A DNA stretch of 64,000 bases from Neorhizobium sp. (GCA_028283725.1 JAPWKC010000003.1:186001-250000); one strand, 5' to 3'; numbered from the stretch's first letter, positions 37,964 through 46,919 are shown. The notes: a model not told the origin generated them from the sequence alone. Numbers and translations: made by a program.

Positions 37964-39463
37964 ATGAAATTCCGGCTGTCGAAAAAGTTCCTCTTCATTC
38001 TCGGCGGCGTTCTGGTGATCGGGGCCGGCAGCGGTGGCGCTGCCGTCTTCGTCGGGCGTGACCGGCTGCTCGGCACCGAGGCCAAGGACGAGAGCAACGG
38101 TCTCGCCTGCACGACGCTCAATACCATAACCAGCCGCCAGAACGGTCAGGTCTGGGTGCGCAGATACATTACCGCCGATGACAGCGGCGACGGCATGGTA
38201 CGGCTGAAAACCGCGCTGCGCGTGGCGCATGTGCTGCAGGGCGAAAAGAAAGCCGATCTGGTGCAGGTGGCGATGGTCGACCCGCACGGGCCGAAGGATC
38301 GCGCCGATATTCGCGGGCGCTCCATCGGAGCGCAGGTCGTCTATATTCCCGATCCGGCAAAAATGCCGAAGGGCGTGCAGGCGGCCAATTATGCGGCCTA
38401 TTACTATCAGGGCGCTGCCGGATCCGACGGCGATTACTATGGCATGCGCATCGACCTGCCGCTCGAAGATGTCGAGAAACTCTCGGCGGGCGTGACGGGC
38501 GGTGTCGATTGCGTCGATCCGGCTGCGGAAGCAGCCAGGGCCGCAGAAGCCGCAGCACAGGCCGCCTCCGCCGATGCCGCCAAGCGCACCGAGGCGAAGG
38601 AAATCCGCAAGCGCGAGATGCGCGCCAAGATGGAAGGCGAGGCTACCGGGCAAAAGCCTGGCGAAGAGGGCGCCGAAGCAAAGCCCGCGGAGGTGAAGGA
38701 AGAGGCGCCTGCGGCTGCTGCAAAGGAAGAGAGCGGCGGTCTGATCAGCTCGATTTCCGGGATGATCTTCGGCTCCAAGCCTGAAGAGGCCAAGATTGAC
38801 GCTGCCAAGGTTGAGGCGGCCAAGGTTGAGGCGGGCAAGCCCGAGGTCGCCGCTGCCGCTGCCGCGCCGTCGCAGGATCATGCGTCAGGTGGTGCCGCGG
38901 GGGCCGGCGAACAGGCCGCGTCCGGCCACAAGCCTGCGGCCGATGACAAGAGTAGCGCGCAGCAGGGCGGCGGACACATCGTGGCGGCCGATGCCGCACC
39001 GAAGGATGGGGTGAAGGCACATGCCGGGCCTGCCGATGCCGGCACGCCGGCCAAGGCCGAGACCGTTGCGGAACAGCCTGCCGATCAGGGGATCTTCGCC
39101 TCGATCAGGGGTATGATCTTCGGTCGTGCCAGCGAGGACAAGGCTCCCGTCGAGGTCTCCGGCGATCCTGCCAAGGCGGGCGAGGGCTCCAGCGGAAAAT
39201 CTGCTGCCGATAGCGCCAAGCCTGCTGCCGGTGGCAAGGGAGCGGGCGGCGCCATGGGTGCCGGCAATGCGCTTGCTGGAAAGGCCGATGCCGCCGGGCA
39301 CAAGCCTGCCGCAAATCCGAATGCCGAAACGCCTGCGGTTGCCAAGTCTGCGGAGGGTAAGCCTGTGGTTCAGAACGCGTCGGCCGAAAAGAGTGACGCC
39401 GATGCCGCAGGCTCGGCATGGCTGGCGAAATTCCGCGCGCAGCAGGCGCCGGCTTCACCCTGA
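37964..39463 (+). CDS. Uncharacterised membrane-anchored Ala-rich protein with repeated GMIFG motif
   Basis: A 499-residue protein I cannot assign. Residues 9-31 form one membrane anchor (FLFILGGVLVIGAGSGGAAV). Residues about 45-185 make a globular periplasmic-looking domain with two cysteines (49 and 183) and the phrase VWVRRYITADD. The rest is a low-complexity Ala/Lys/Glu/Gly tail. Two near-identical short motifs stand out in it, GLISSISGMIFG (259-270) and GIFASIRGMIFG (376-387), each followed by a charged stretch. They could be membrane-touching or protein-docking helices. Start at ATG 37964 just before the basic N-terminus. No operon partner is evident. Confidence 0.78.
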   Translation: MKFRLSKKFLFILGGVLVIGAGSGGAAVFVGRDRLLGTEAKDESNGLACTTLNTITSRQNGQVWVRRYITADDSGDGMVRLKTALRVAHVLQGEKKADLVQVAMVDPHGPKDRADIRGRSIGAQVVYIPDPAKMPKGVQAANYAAYYYQGAAGSDGDYYGMRIDLPLEDVEKLSAGVTGGVDCVDPAAEAARAAEAAAQAASADAAKRTEAKEIRKREMRAKMEGEATGQKPGEEGAEAKPAEVKEEAPAAAAKEESGGLISSISGMIFGSKPEEAKIDAAKVEAAKVEAGKPEVAAAAAAPSQDHASGGAAGAGEQAASGHKPAADDKSSAQQGGGHIVAADAAPKDGVKAHAGPADAGTPAKAETVAEQPADQGIFASIRGMIFGRASEDKAPVEVSGDPAKAGEGSSGKSAADSAKPAAGGKGAGGAMGAGNALAGKADAAGHKPAANPNAETPAVAKSAEGKPVVQNASAEKSDADAAGSAWLAKFRAQQAPASP

Positions 39464-39666
39464 TGGGTCGTGGCGGCTGACGGCCGCGAAGTACATTGTC
39501 GTATGAAGACGGTGGCGGGCCGGGTCATGTCGGGTCATGGCCGCACCGTCCGTGACCATGAGAGCGCGGCAGAAACAACCGCGCCCTTTCGATCTGCTTT
39601 CGGTTTTTCGATCTTGTACCGTTCGGCGGCTGGCGGTTGGCGATTGGGGCCTTGCTGCCGGCGCCT

Positions 39667-40209
39667 TCAGGCCTTTGCCAGTTCCCGATCGACGGCCTCG
39701 GTGAGGCGGCTATCCTCGGCGGTGACATCGGGGGCGAAATGCGCGGCGATCTTGCCGTCGCGGCCGATCAGGAATTTTTCGAAGTTCCAGACGATCTCGC
39801 CATCTGGCACGTCCATGCCGAATGAACGCAGCTTCTCCTTCATCGGTCCGTCGCCGATTGCAGGCGTCTGCGCAGCCAGCAGGGCGGCATAGAGCGGATG
39901 GCGGGCTTCGCCCTTGACGGAAATCTTCGAATAGATCGGGAATTTCACGTCATAGGTCAGCTGGCAGAACTCGACGATCTCGGCATCGGTGCCGGGCTCC
40001 TGGCCCTTGAAGTCGTTGCAGGGAAAGGCGGCGATGGTGAAACCCTGATCGCGCTTTTCCTCGAACAGCTTTTCAAGCCCCTCATATTGCTTGGTCAGCC
40101 CGCATTTGGAGGCGACGTTGACGACCAGCGTCACCTTGCCGGCATGTTCGGCAAGCGTTGCGGCGCCGCCGTCGGCGCGTTTGACGGGAATGTCCAAAAG
40201 GTCGGTCAT
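39667..40209 (-). CDS. Glutathione peroxidase family protein
   Basis: A 180-residue thiol peroxidase reducing hydroperoxides. Catalytic Cys36 is in NVASKCGLT (cysteine replaces selenocysteine). The Gln lies in the QEPG motif (FPCNDFKGQEPG; the usual Asn-Gln pair is Asn-Asp here), and Trp-Asn in IVWNFEKFLI complete the tetrad. The cysteine in FPCN can act as resolving residue, so thioredoxin rather than glutathione is a likely reductant in bacteria. ATG 40209 has GGAGACC upstream; the frame continues to 40251. Confidence 0.93.
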   Translation of the reverse strand: MTDLLDIPVKRADGGAATLAEHAGKVTLVVNVASKCGLTKQYEGLEKLFEEKRDQGFTIAAFPCNDFKGQEPGTDAEIVEFCQLTYDVKFPIYSKISVKGEARHPLYAALLAAQTPAIGDGPMKEKLRSFGMDVPDGEIVWNFEKFLIGRDGKIAAHFAPDVTAEDSRLTEAVDRELAKA

Positions 40210-40402
40210 CGCTGGTCTCCTGATGTCGGGAATGTCGATCGTGCAGGGCAAGGCGAAAGCCTGTCTGCGCGCGTCGGGCCGGCGTCCGCGACGCAGCCCG
40301 GCGACACTCTATCGGCGTCCGGCCGGATGTCCAGCGTTTGCGGCATGTGTCGGGCGGCGGCGGATGCAGGCGGCCGCAAGGGGCCTTCGCCTTGATCGCG
40401 CC

Positions 40403-41161
40403 TTACGCAACCTCGTCGATCAGCACCTGGATATGGCCGCGCGAGCAGCGCTCGATGCGACCGGTCACGCCATAGGCCTCAAGAAGAGCGGCAGCGGTCA
40501 GCGCGTCTGCCGGTTCGCCATCCGTCAGCACGCGGCCTTTCGACAGAAGAACCAGCCGGTCGCACCAGCGGGCGGCGAGCGCCAGATCGTGGAGAACGGC
40601 GATCGCGATAATGCCCTGTTCCTGGGTGATCTCGCGGATCGTGCGCATGACGCGGATCTGGTGGGCGACGTCGAGCGCGCTGGTCGGCTCGTCGAGAAGC
40701 AGGACTTTCGGCTTGCGCACGAGAGCCTGGGCAAGGCTTGCCAGCTGACGCTGGCCGCCCGAAAGCGAATCGAGCTGCGACATTGCCAGATTGCTGATGC
40801 CGAGCCGTTCCAGAACGGCCAGCGACCGCTTGACCGCATCGGGATCACGCGATGAGGCGCGCAGGGCGCCGATCGTTGCCTCGAGCACCGTCAGCGCCAC
40901 CCGCTGCGGCAGCGATTGCGGCATGTAGGTGATCGAGCGGGCGCGGGCGGAAGGCGACTGGTGGGTGAGGTCGGTGCCATCGAGCGACAGCGTGCCGCCT
41001 GCCTTGTGCAGGCCGGCCAGCGAGCGCAGCAGCGTCGATTTTCCGGCGCCGTTCTGGCCGAGAAAGGCAGTCATCGTGCCGGCTTGCATGCCGGGAATGT
41101 CGATGCCGGTCAGAACGCTTTTGCGGCCGTAGCCGGCCGAGAGGTTGTTGACGCTCAGCAT
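40403..41161 (-). CDS. Iron-type ABC transporter ATP-binding protein (FecE/FepC-like)
   Basis: A 252-residue ATPase. Walker A GQNGAGKST is at about residues 35-43, Q-loop in MPQSLPQR, signature LSGGQRQLASLAQA near 135, Walker B VLLLDEPTSALD near 155, and H-loop VLHDLALAARW near 190. The ABC sequence style is that of ferric-siderophore, haem or cobalamin importers. It begins one base after the stop of the permease gene, so the two are tightly coupled. It energises uptake with the FecCD-type permease and the two binding proteins upstream. Confidence 0.93.
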   Translation of the reverse strand: MLSVNNLSAGYGRKSVLTGIDIPGMQAGTMTAFLGQNGAGKSTLLRSLAGLHKAGGTLSLDGTDLTHQSPSARARSITYMPQSLPQRVALTVLEATIGALRASSRDPDAVKRSLAVLERLGISNLAMSQLDSLSGGQRQLASLAQALVRKPKVLLLDEPTSALDVAHQIRVMRTIREITQEQGIIAIAVLHDLALAARWCDRLVLLSKGRVLTDGEPADALTAAALLEAYGVTGRIERCSRGHIQVLIDEVA

Positions 41162-41162
41162 A

Positions 41163-42233
41163 TCAGGCCCGTCCCTTCTTGCTGAAGATCAGCGCGAGAA
41201 AGAAGGGCACGCCGATCAGCGAGGTGACGATGCCGACCGGCAGAAGCACGCCCGGCACGATGAGCTTGCTGGCCATCGAGGCGAGCGACATGACCAGCGC
41301 ACCGCACAGAATGCTGGCCGGAAGGAAGAAACGGTGATCCTCGCCGACGAGAAGGCGGGCGATATGCGGGCCGACCAGGCCGATGAAGCCGATCGTGCCG
41401 ACAAAGGCCACCGAGGTGGCGGCGAGAATGCTGACCCGCAACAGCGAAAAGAAGCGCAGCCGGCCGACATCGATGCCGAAGGAGCGGGCGCGGTCCTCGC
41501 CGAGACGAAGGGCCGTCAGCTTCCACGAGGCGGCGAGCGAGAAGGGCACGATGCAGCAGAGGATCAGGGCCATGATCTGCAGCTTCGTCCAGGTGGACCG
41601 GGTGAGGCTGCCCATGCTCCAGAAAACCAGCTGCTGCAATGCTTCGGCCGAGGCGATGAACTGCATGATCGCGACAAGCGCGTTGAAGATGAAGACGAGG
41701 GCGATGCCGAACAGCACCAGCGTCTCGACGCCGGCGCCGCGCAGGCTGGCGAGAAGCTGCAGCATCAGGACGGAGGCAAAAGCGAAGACGAAGGCATTGG
41801 CCGGGATCAGCCATTCGGCGGGGACGCCCGGAATGCCAAGCTGCAGGACGATGGCAAGGGCTGCGCCGAAGGCGGCTGCGGAGGAGACGCCAAGCGTGAA
41901 CGGGCTTGCCAGCGGATTGTCGAGAATGGTCTGCATCTCGGCGCCGGCCAATGACAGCGACGCACCGACGAGCAAGGCCATCAGCGAATAGGGCAACCGT
42001 ACATCGACGACGATCGCCTTGGTCGACCGGCTGACCGTGTCGGGCTGGAAGATTGCCGCCAGAACGTCGCCCGGCGCCAGATTGGCAGAGCCGACGCTGA
42101 TGTCGAATATGGCGGCGGCGCAAAGCGCGATGGCGAGACCGAAAAGCAGAAGCACCTTCAGGCGCATCTTGCCGTGATAGGCGGTTTCCGCATCCGCCAG
42201 TGCGACGGGGGCATGATGATCCAATACGCTCAC
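41163..42233 (-). CDS. Iron-type ABC transporter permease, FecCD family
   Basis: A 356-residue permease with about nine to ten helices and a polar N-terminal stretch. Family features include DVRLPYSLMALLVGASLSLAG (split near 100-120), NPLASPFTLGVSSAAAFGAAL near 133 and the GFIGLVGPHIARLLVGEDH loop near 290 that contacts the ATPase. It forms a homodimeric channel of the BtuC/FhuB type. An intercistronic hairpin separates it from the binding protein upstream. The probable substrate is an iron chelate, though the TonB receptor is not in this window. Confidence 0.93.
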   Translation of the reverse strand: MSVLDHHAPVALADAETAYHGKMRLKVLLLFGLAIALCAAAIFDISVGSANLAPGDVLAAIFQPDTVSRSTKAIVVDVRLPYSLMALLVGASLSLAGAEMQTILDNPLASPFTLGVSSAAAFGAALAIVLQLGIPGVPAEWLIPANAFVFAFASVLMLQLLASLRGAGVETLVLFGIALVFIFNALVAIMQFIASAEALQQLVFWSMGSLTRSTWTKLQIMALILCCIVPFSLAASWKLTALRLGEDRARSFGIDVGRLRFFSLLRVSILAATSVAFVGTIGFIGLVGPHIARLLVGEDHRFFLPASILCGALVMSLASMASKLIVPGVLLPVGIVTSLIGVPFFLALIFSKKGRA

Positions 42234-42277
42234 ATTCTTCTCCGCGGCTCTGGACTTGTCGGGATCCCCAAGGAAGC

Positions 42278-42300
42278 AAGGGGCGTTTTGCCCCTTTTTT
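42278..42300. terminator. Hairpin between iron binding protein and permease genes
   Basis: A 7-bp stem AAGGGGC/GCCCCTT (42278-42284 with 42290-42296) with a 5-base loop. On the plus strand it ends in six T residues. In the minus-strand transcript it is a plain stem-loop without a T-run, so it more likely protects the binding protein message or attenuates read-through. Confidence 0.5.
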
Positions 42301-42324
42301 CCGGTCTATCGCCGATGCCAGTCC

Positions 42325-43446
42325 TTAGTGGGTCAACGCCACGGTTGCACCAAGCACGATCGGCTCGTCAGGGATTTTCGTGAAGCGCTTGATCAGCTCG
42401 GAAAAGGTGGCGTCCGGCTTCAGATCCTTGAAGGCCTGCGGATACAGGAAGGTTGCCAGATATTCCAGCCCGACGATGTTGTAGGGATGGCTGTAGAACT
42501 GGTGGTAGATGCCGTAGACGCGGCCATCCTGCACGGCCTTGATCGCGGACATGCCATCGCGCTGTTCCAGCTTCGTCAAAGCGGTCGTGACGCGTTCCAT
42601 GGTGGAACCGTAGCCGAAGGGAGCGGCGATGCTCTGCGGATTGATCCATTGCGAGCCGGTCATGATGTAGACATCCGGCGGATTGGAGCTCAGGAGCGTT
42701 TCGAGCGAAATGGTGCCGGATGCGCCGGGCAGGAGCTTGGTGCCGATATTGTTGCCCTTCAGCGCTGCGACGAGCTGGCCGAAGCCGCTGCCGCCATGGG
42801 TGAAGCAGCAGCCATCGCCCTGCTGGCCGGCCTTCACCTCCATGAAGACGTTGGGATGTACCGTCTGTTTGGCGATGACCTCGTTCAGGTGGTCGAGGTG
42901 CTGCTTGTAGAAGGAGACGTATTCCGCCGCTTCCTTTTCGCGGTCGACGGCCTTGCCGATCACGGTGACGCTAAGCGGGGTGTCCTTGATCGGATCCTTG
43001 GTGATATCGACGTAGAGGACCGGAATGCCGAGAGCGGTCAGCTTCTGTTCGACGCCGGAGCTCTTGAATGTCGGCTCTGCCCGCTGCTGGGCGATCACGA
43101 GGTCGGGCTTGGCGGCGATCATCGCTTCGACGTCGGCATCGCCATCTTCCGAAATCGTCAGCCGCGTCGGCTCCTTGCCAAAGGCTTTGTCCAGAAGCTT
43201 GACGGTGGTCGGATCGTCCTTGACGAGATTGGTGGCCCAGCCGACGACCCGCTCGAAAGGATTGTCGCGATCGAGAAGCGCCATGGTGAGCATGTCACGG
43301 CCATCCTGAAGGATGATGTGCTCGGGCTTCTTGGCAATCGTCACCGTCCGGCCGGACACATCTGTCACGGTTGCTGGATAGTCGGTCGCAAAGCTTGCGG
43401 TGGTCAGCGAAAGAAGGGCGGCAACGGAAAATACTATGCGTTTCAT
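42325..43446 (-). CDS. Iron-type ABC transporter substrate-binding protein, paralogue 1
   Basis: A 373-residue binding protein of the helical-backbone (FepB/BtuF-like) class. The signal peptide is MKRIVFSVAALLSLTTASFA. The mature part starts TDYPATVTDVSGRTVTIAKKPEHI, then DLVIAQQRAE. A CC pair followed by FTHGGSGFG occurs near residue 215, and GSQWINP near 265. The frame extends to 43503, but ATG 43446 begins the signal peptide. It is very similar along its whole length to the neighbour at 43654, with identical length, so they are tandem duplicates. It is the gene nearest the permease. A TGA-N9-TCA box lies about 60-75 bases upstream. Confidence 0.9.
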   Translation of the reverse strand: MKRIVFSVAALLSLTTASFATDYPATVTDVSGRTVTIAKKPEHIILQDGRDMLTMALLDRDNPFERVVGWATNLVKDDPTTVKLLDKAFGKEPTRLTISEDGDADVEAMIAAKPDLVIAQQRAEPTFKSSGVEQKLTALGIPVLYVDITKDPIKDTPLSVTVIGKAVDREKEAAEYVSFYKQHLDHLNEVIAKQTVHPNVFMEVKAGQQGDGCCFTHGGSGFGQLVAALKGNNIGTKLLPGASGTISLETLLSSNPPDVYIMTGSQWINPQSIAAPFGYGSTMERVTTALTKLEQRDGMSAIKAVQDGRVYGIYHQFYSHPYNIVGLEYLATFLYPQAFKDLKPDATFSELIKRFTKIPDEPIVLGATVALTH

Positions 43447-43507
43447 GGCAATCACTTTCGGTCCTATCACGGGCAATCCAATTTCGCGTTGGCCTAGGCT
43501 CATTTCC

Positions 43508-43522
43508 TGATGATGACAATCA
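43508..43522 (-). promoter_or_regulatory. IRO-like box (TGA-N9-TCA) before binding protein 1
   Basis: TGATGATGACAATCA fits TGA-N9-TCA, the motif reported for the rhizobial iron regulator RirA. It is 62 bases upstream of the ATG at 43446 and suggests repression when iron is plentiful. Confidence 0.5.
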
Positions 43523-43618
43523 ACTTTAAGATTGCATTTTTGGAAATCTGCCGGTTGGCGGCGGGCGCCGTGATCACAATTTTGTGATAATTGCTGCCGC
43601 GATCGCGAGGTCCTGAAG

Positions 43619-43648
43619 AGGGGAATGGCGGTTGCCCACCATTCCCCT
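43619..43648 (-). terminator. Terminator-like hairpin after binding protein 2
   Basis: A 10-bp stem AGGGGAATGG/CCATTCCCCT (43619-43628 with 43639-43648). On the minus strand the sequence CTCTTC follows. It starts 5 bases past the stop of the gene at 43654 and separates the two paralogues into distinct transcripts, at least partly. Confidence 0.6.
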
Positions 43649-43653
43649 TGCGA

Positions 43654-44775
43654 TCACTCGGTGACGGGCGCTGCGGCTCCAAGCACGGCAGGCGCTGCCG
43701 GAATATGGGTGAAGTCCTTGATCAGGCTCGCATATGTATCGCCCGGATTGAGGCCTTTGAAGGCATCCGGGTACATGAAGGTGGCAAAATATTCGAGCCC
43801 GACGATGTTGTAGGGGTGGTTGTAGAACTGGTGATAGATGCCGTAGACGCGGCCATCCTGTGCCGCCTTCATCGCCGGAAAGCCATCGCGCTGTTCAAGC
43901 TTGGCGAGCGCGGCAGAGACCTGCTGCGGCGTGGTGTTGTAGCCGAAGGGCACGGCCGCGTTTTCGGGGTTGGTCCATTGCGAGCCCGACATGATGTAGA
44001 CGTCCGGCGGATTGGTCGACAGCAGGGTTTCGAGCGAGACGCTGCCGGTCTGGCCGGGCAGGAGCTTGGTGCCGACATTGTTGCCCTTGAGGGCCGCGAT
44101 GAATTTGCCGAAGCCCATGTCGCCATGGGTGTAGCAGCAACCGTCTCCCTTGTTGCCGGCCTTCGCCTCGATGAAGACCGTCGGATGGGTCGTCTGCTTG
44201 GCGATGACGTCGTTCAGGTGGTCGAGGTGCTGCTTGTAGAAGGACACGTAATCCTTCGCTTCCTTCTCGCGGTCGATGGCCTTGCCCAGCACTTCGACGC
44301 TCAAGGGCGCGTGCTCGACCGGCTTTTCCATTACGTCGAGATAGATGACCGGCACGCCGAGCGCCTTCAGCTTGTCTTCGACGCCGGAGGTCTTGAAGGC
44401 TTTTTCGGCACGTTCCTGGGCGACGACCAGATCCGGCTTGGCGGCGATCATCGCTTCAAGGTCGACGTCGCCATCTTCCGAGAGCGTCATGACCGGCGGC
44501 GCCTTGCCGAAGGCCTGATCGAGCAGGGCGGCGGTGCCGGGGTCGGACTTGACGAAATTCGAGCTCCAGCCGACGACGCGCTTATAGGGATTGTCACGAT
44601 CGAGAAGCGCTATGGTCAGCATGTCGCGCCCGTCCTGCAGAATGATGCGCTGCGGCTTCTTGTCGATCGTCACGGTCCGTCCGGCGACATCGGTAATGGT
44701 TGCCGGATAATCGGTGGCGAAGCTGGTGGTGCTCGAAAGGAGCAGGGCCAGGGCGGAATAGGCGATCGATCTCAT
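43654..44775 (-). CDS. Iron-type ABC transporter substrate-binding protein, paralogue 2
   Basis: A 373-residue binding protein with signal peptide MRSIAYSALALLLSSTTSFA. It follows the same course as its neighbour: TDYPATITDVAGRTVTIDKKP, DLVVAQERAE, a CC pair then YTHGDMGFG, and GSQWTNP. It is strongly similar throughout, so this is a recent tandem duplication. It is separated from paralogue 1 by a hairpin and its own upstream box. The ATG at 44775 begins the signal peptide and has GAGGGAA upstream. The two copies may bind different chelates while sharing one permease. It cannot be told which was ancestral. Confidence 0.9.
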   Translation of the reverse strand: MRSIAYSALALLLSSTTSFATDYPATITDVAGRTVTIDKKPQRIILQDGRDMLTIALLDRDNPYKRVVGWSSNFVKSDPGTAALLDQAFGKAPPVMTLSEDGDVDLEAMIAAKPDLVVAQERAEKAFKTSGVEDKLKALGVPVIYLDVMEKPVEHAPLSVEVLGKAIDREKEAKDYVSFYKQHLDHLNDVIAKQTTHPTVFIEAKAGNKGDGCCYTHGDMGFGKFIAALKGNNVGTKLLPGQTGSVSLETLLSTNPPDVYIMSGSQWTNPENAAVPFGYNTTPQQVSAALAKLEQRDGFPAMKAAQDGRVYGIYHQFYNHPYNIVGLEYFATFMYPDAFKGLNPGDTYASLIKDFTHIPAAPAVLGAAAPVTE

Positions 44776-45146
44776 GTCTGTTTTCCCTCGCTGCATTCCT
44801 CCCGCCGCCCGACTAATCATCTTTCATGAGTAAATCAATCATATTATTTCGATACGGATACATTCGGCTGATCGTCCAAGGCGTGTTCGCAGACAAGAGA
44901 GCGGGAGCAGCGGGCAGGGTAGGCCGGTCGTCCGGGAACGGCTTTCGGGTGTGAGACGACGGACCCGTGGAGTGGCAGGGACTGTGTTTGAAACCTATTG
45001 CGCTTTGCGGCATTGTCGCGGCATCGGAGAATCGGCACGCTCTCGCCTCAGGGCGGTCGCAAGCCCGCCCCACCATCGTCCCGCCCGCCCCACCGTCGCT
45101 GACCGTATTCCGCCCGCCCATCAGACGACCTCACCCCCGGAGCCTC
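44776..45146. other. Divergent regulatory region of the iron and SLC13 genes
   Basis: The 371-base gap contains the AT-rich stretch 44815-44865 with the TGA-N9-TCA box (44826-44840), which likely carries the promoter of binding protein 2. The rest (44870-45146) is G/C-rich with C-rich runs (CCCGCCCGCCCC near 45080) and no recognisable gene; frames through it are extensions of the downstream transporter. Confidence 0.45.
44826..44840 (-). promoter_or_regulatory. IRO-like box (TGA-N9-TCA) before binding protein 2
   Basis: TGAGTAAATCAATCA matches TGA-N9-TCA in the AT-rich promoter region, 51 bases upstream of the ATG at 44775. With the site at 43508-43522, both paralogues carry the same kind of box. 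Confidence 0.55.
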
Positions 45147-46919
45147 ATGACCGTCGACCAGATCCTTGCCTTCGCCGTGATCGCGCTGATGATGGCGGTC
45201 TTCATCTGGGGTCGGTTCCGCTATGACGTGGTGGCCTGCTGTGCGCTGGTCCTGTCGGTGGCCGTCGGCATCGTGCCGGCGGACAAGGCGTTTTCCGGCT
45301 TTTCCGACGATATCGTCATTATCGTCGGGTCGGCCCTGGTCGTGTCTGCCGGTGTGGCGCGCTCCGGCATCGTCGACATGGCGATCAAGCGGTTTTTCCC
45401 GAATCTCACGGGGTTGCATGCGCAGATCGCGCTTCTGATGATCGTCGTGGCGCTTCTGTCTGCCTTCATCAAGAATATCGGAGCGCTGGCGATCATGATG
45501 CCGGTCGCCTTCCAGTTTGCCCGCAAGGCCGGGGCCTCGCCGTCGAAATATCTGATGCCCATGTCGTTTGCAGCGCTTCTCGGCGGGCTGATGACGCAGA
45601 TCGGCACCTCGCCCAACATCGTCGTGTCGCGTCTGCGCGGCGAACTGACGGGCACGCCCTTCACGATGTTCGACTTCACGCCGATCGGCGCGCTGCTGAC
45701 GGTCTTCGGCATTGCCTTCCTCCTCTGCTTTCACTGGCTGGTGCCGAGCCGGACGAAACAGAACGATTCCATGGAAGAGGCCGTCGAGATCAGCAATTAC
45801 GTCTCTGAAGTGTCGGTGACGGCGCAATCGGCCGTTCTGGAAAAGCAGGTGAGCGAGCTTCTGAAGCTCGGCGACGGCGAGGCGATCGCCACCGCCGTGC
45901 TGCGCGGCACGGCCCGCATGTCGCCGTTTCCGGATCTGGTGCTGCGCGAAAACGATGTGGTTCTGCTGGAAGGCCCCTCCAAGGCGCTCGATCGGATCGT
46001 CTCGGCCGGCAAGTTGCAGCTCTCCGGCAAGCCGCTTACCGAAAACGGCCAGCAGGTGTCGGACGCCATCTCCGTGGAAGCGATCATCAGCCAGGAGTCG
46101 CCGCTCAAGGGCCTGTCGGCGAAGGAGCTGGCGCTTTCCTATACGCGTGGCGTCAATCTTCTGGCGATCAGCCGGCATGGCGAGCGGCTGACCGAGCGGC
46201 TCGGGCGGCTGACGCTTGCCGCCGGCGACGTCCTGGTCTTGCAGGGCAGCCGCAAGAACCTGCCGGGCGTGATGCAGGATTTTGCGCTTCTGCCGCTGGC
46301 ACAGCGCGAGGTGATGCTCGGCACCCATCGCCGCGCCTATATTCCGCTGGTCATTCTGGCGCTCGCCATGGCGACGACCGCCGTCGGCATCGCGCCGGTG
46401 CCCGTCGCCTTCTTTGCCGCGGCGCTCGGCATGGTCGTGTTCCGCTGCATTCCGCTTGCCGATATCTACAAATCGGTGGATGGGCCGATCCTGATCATGC
46501 TGGCCGCGCTCATTCCGGTTTCCGAGACGCTGAGAACCACAGGTGGCAGCGATCTGATCGCCCACTGGCTGGGTGATGTTGCCATGAACCTGCCGCCCTG
46601 GGGCGCCGTCGGGCTGATCCTCGTTACGGCAATGGCGGTGACGCCGTTCCTCAACAATGCGGCGACCGTGCTTGTCATGGCGCCGATCGCGGCGGGATTT
46701 GCCACCAATCTCGGCTACAAGCCGGATGCCTTCCTGATGGCGGTGGCGATCGGGGCCGGATCGGACTTCCTCACCCCCGTCGGCCACCAGTGCAACACGC
46801 TGGTCTTCGGGCCTGGCGGTTACAAGTTTTCCGACTATCCGCGGCTCGGCGCGCCGCTCTCCATCCTGATCATTCTCGTCAGCGTGCCGGCACTCCTCTA
46901 TGTCTGGCCGGTGAACTAG
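45147..46919 (+). CDS. SLC13/DASS-type transporter with TrkA-C (RCK-C) domains
   Basis: A 590-residue transporter. Membrane helices fill about 1-185 and 395-590, with the family segments KNIGALAIMMPVAFQFAR and GGLMTQIGTSPNIVVSRLRG (about 100-165), and in the second half FLNNAATVLVMAPIA and GSDFLTPVGHQCNTLVFGPGG. The centre (about 205-385) has two TrkA-C domains (ENDVVLLEGPSKAL, LTLAAGDVLVLQG), which probably bind a ligand and gate transport. Members move sulphate, citrate or dicarboxylates. ATG 45147 follows CGGAG; earlier frame is not coding. Substrate unknown. Confidence 0.88.
   Translation: MTVDQILAFAVIALMMAVFIWGRFRYDVVACCALVLSVAVGIVPADKAFSGFSDDIVIIVGSALVVSAGVARSGIVDMAIKRFFPNLTGLHAQIALLMIVVALLSAFIKNIGALAIMMPVAFQFARKAGASPSKYLMPMSFAALLGGLMTQIGTSPNIVVSRLRGELTGTPFTMFDFTPIGALLTVFGIAFLLCFHWLVPSRTKQNDSMEEAVEISNYVSEVSVTAQSAVLEKQVSELLKLGDGEAIATAVLRGTARMSPFPDLVLRENDVVLLEGPSKALDRIVSAGKLQLSGKPLTENGQQVSDAISVEAIISQESPLKGLSAKELALSYTRGVNLLAISRHGERLTERLGRLTLAAGDVLVLQGSRKNLPGVMQDFALLPLAQREVMLGTHRRAYIPLVILALAMATTAVGIAPVPVAFFAAALGMVVFRCIPLADIYKSVDGPILIMLAALIPVSETLRTTGGSDLIAHWLGDVAMNLPPWGAVGLILVTAMAVTPFLNNAATVLVMAPIAAGFATNLGYKPDAFLMAVAIGAGSDFLTPVGHQCNTLVFGPGGYKFSDYPRLGAPLSILIILVSVPALLYVWPVN

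Noticed and set aside
37736-38881. 515-codon minus-strand frame beginning at 38881 and running into the MarR gene
   Set aside because: Only its last 133 codons look like a protein. The rest is antisense to the Ala-rich gene on the plus strand, whose codon use fits coding sequence.
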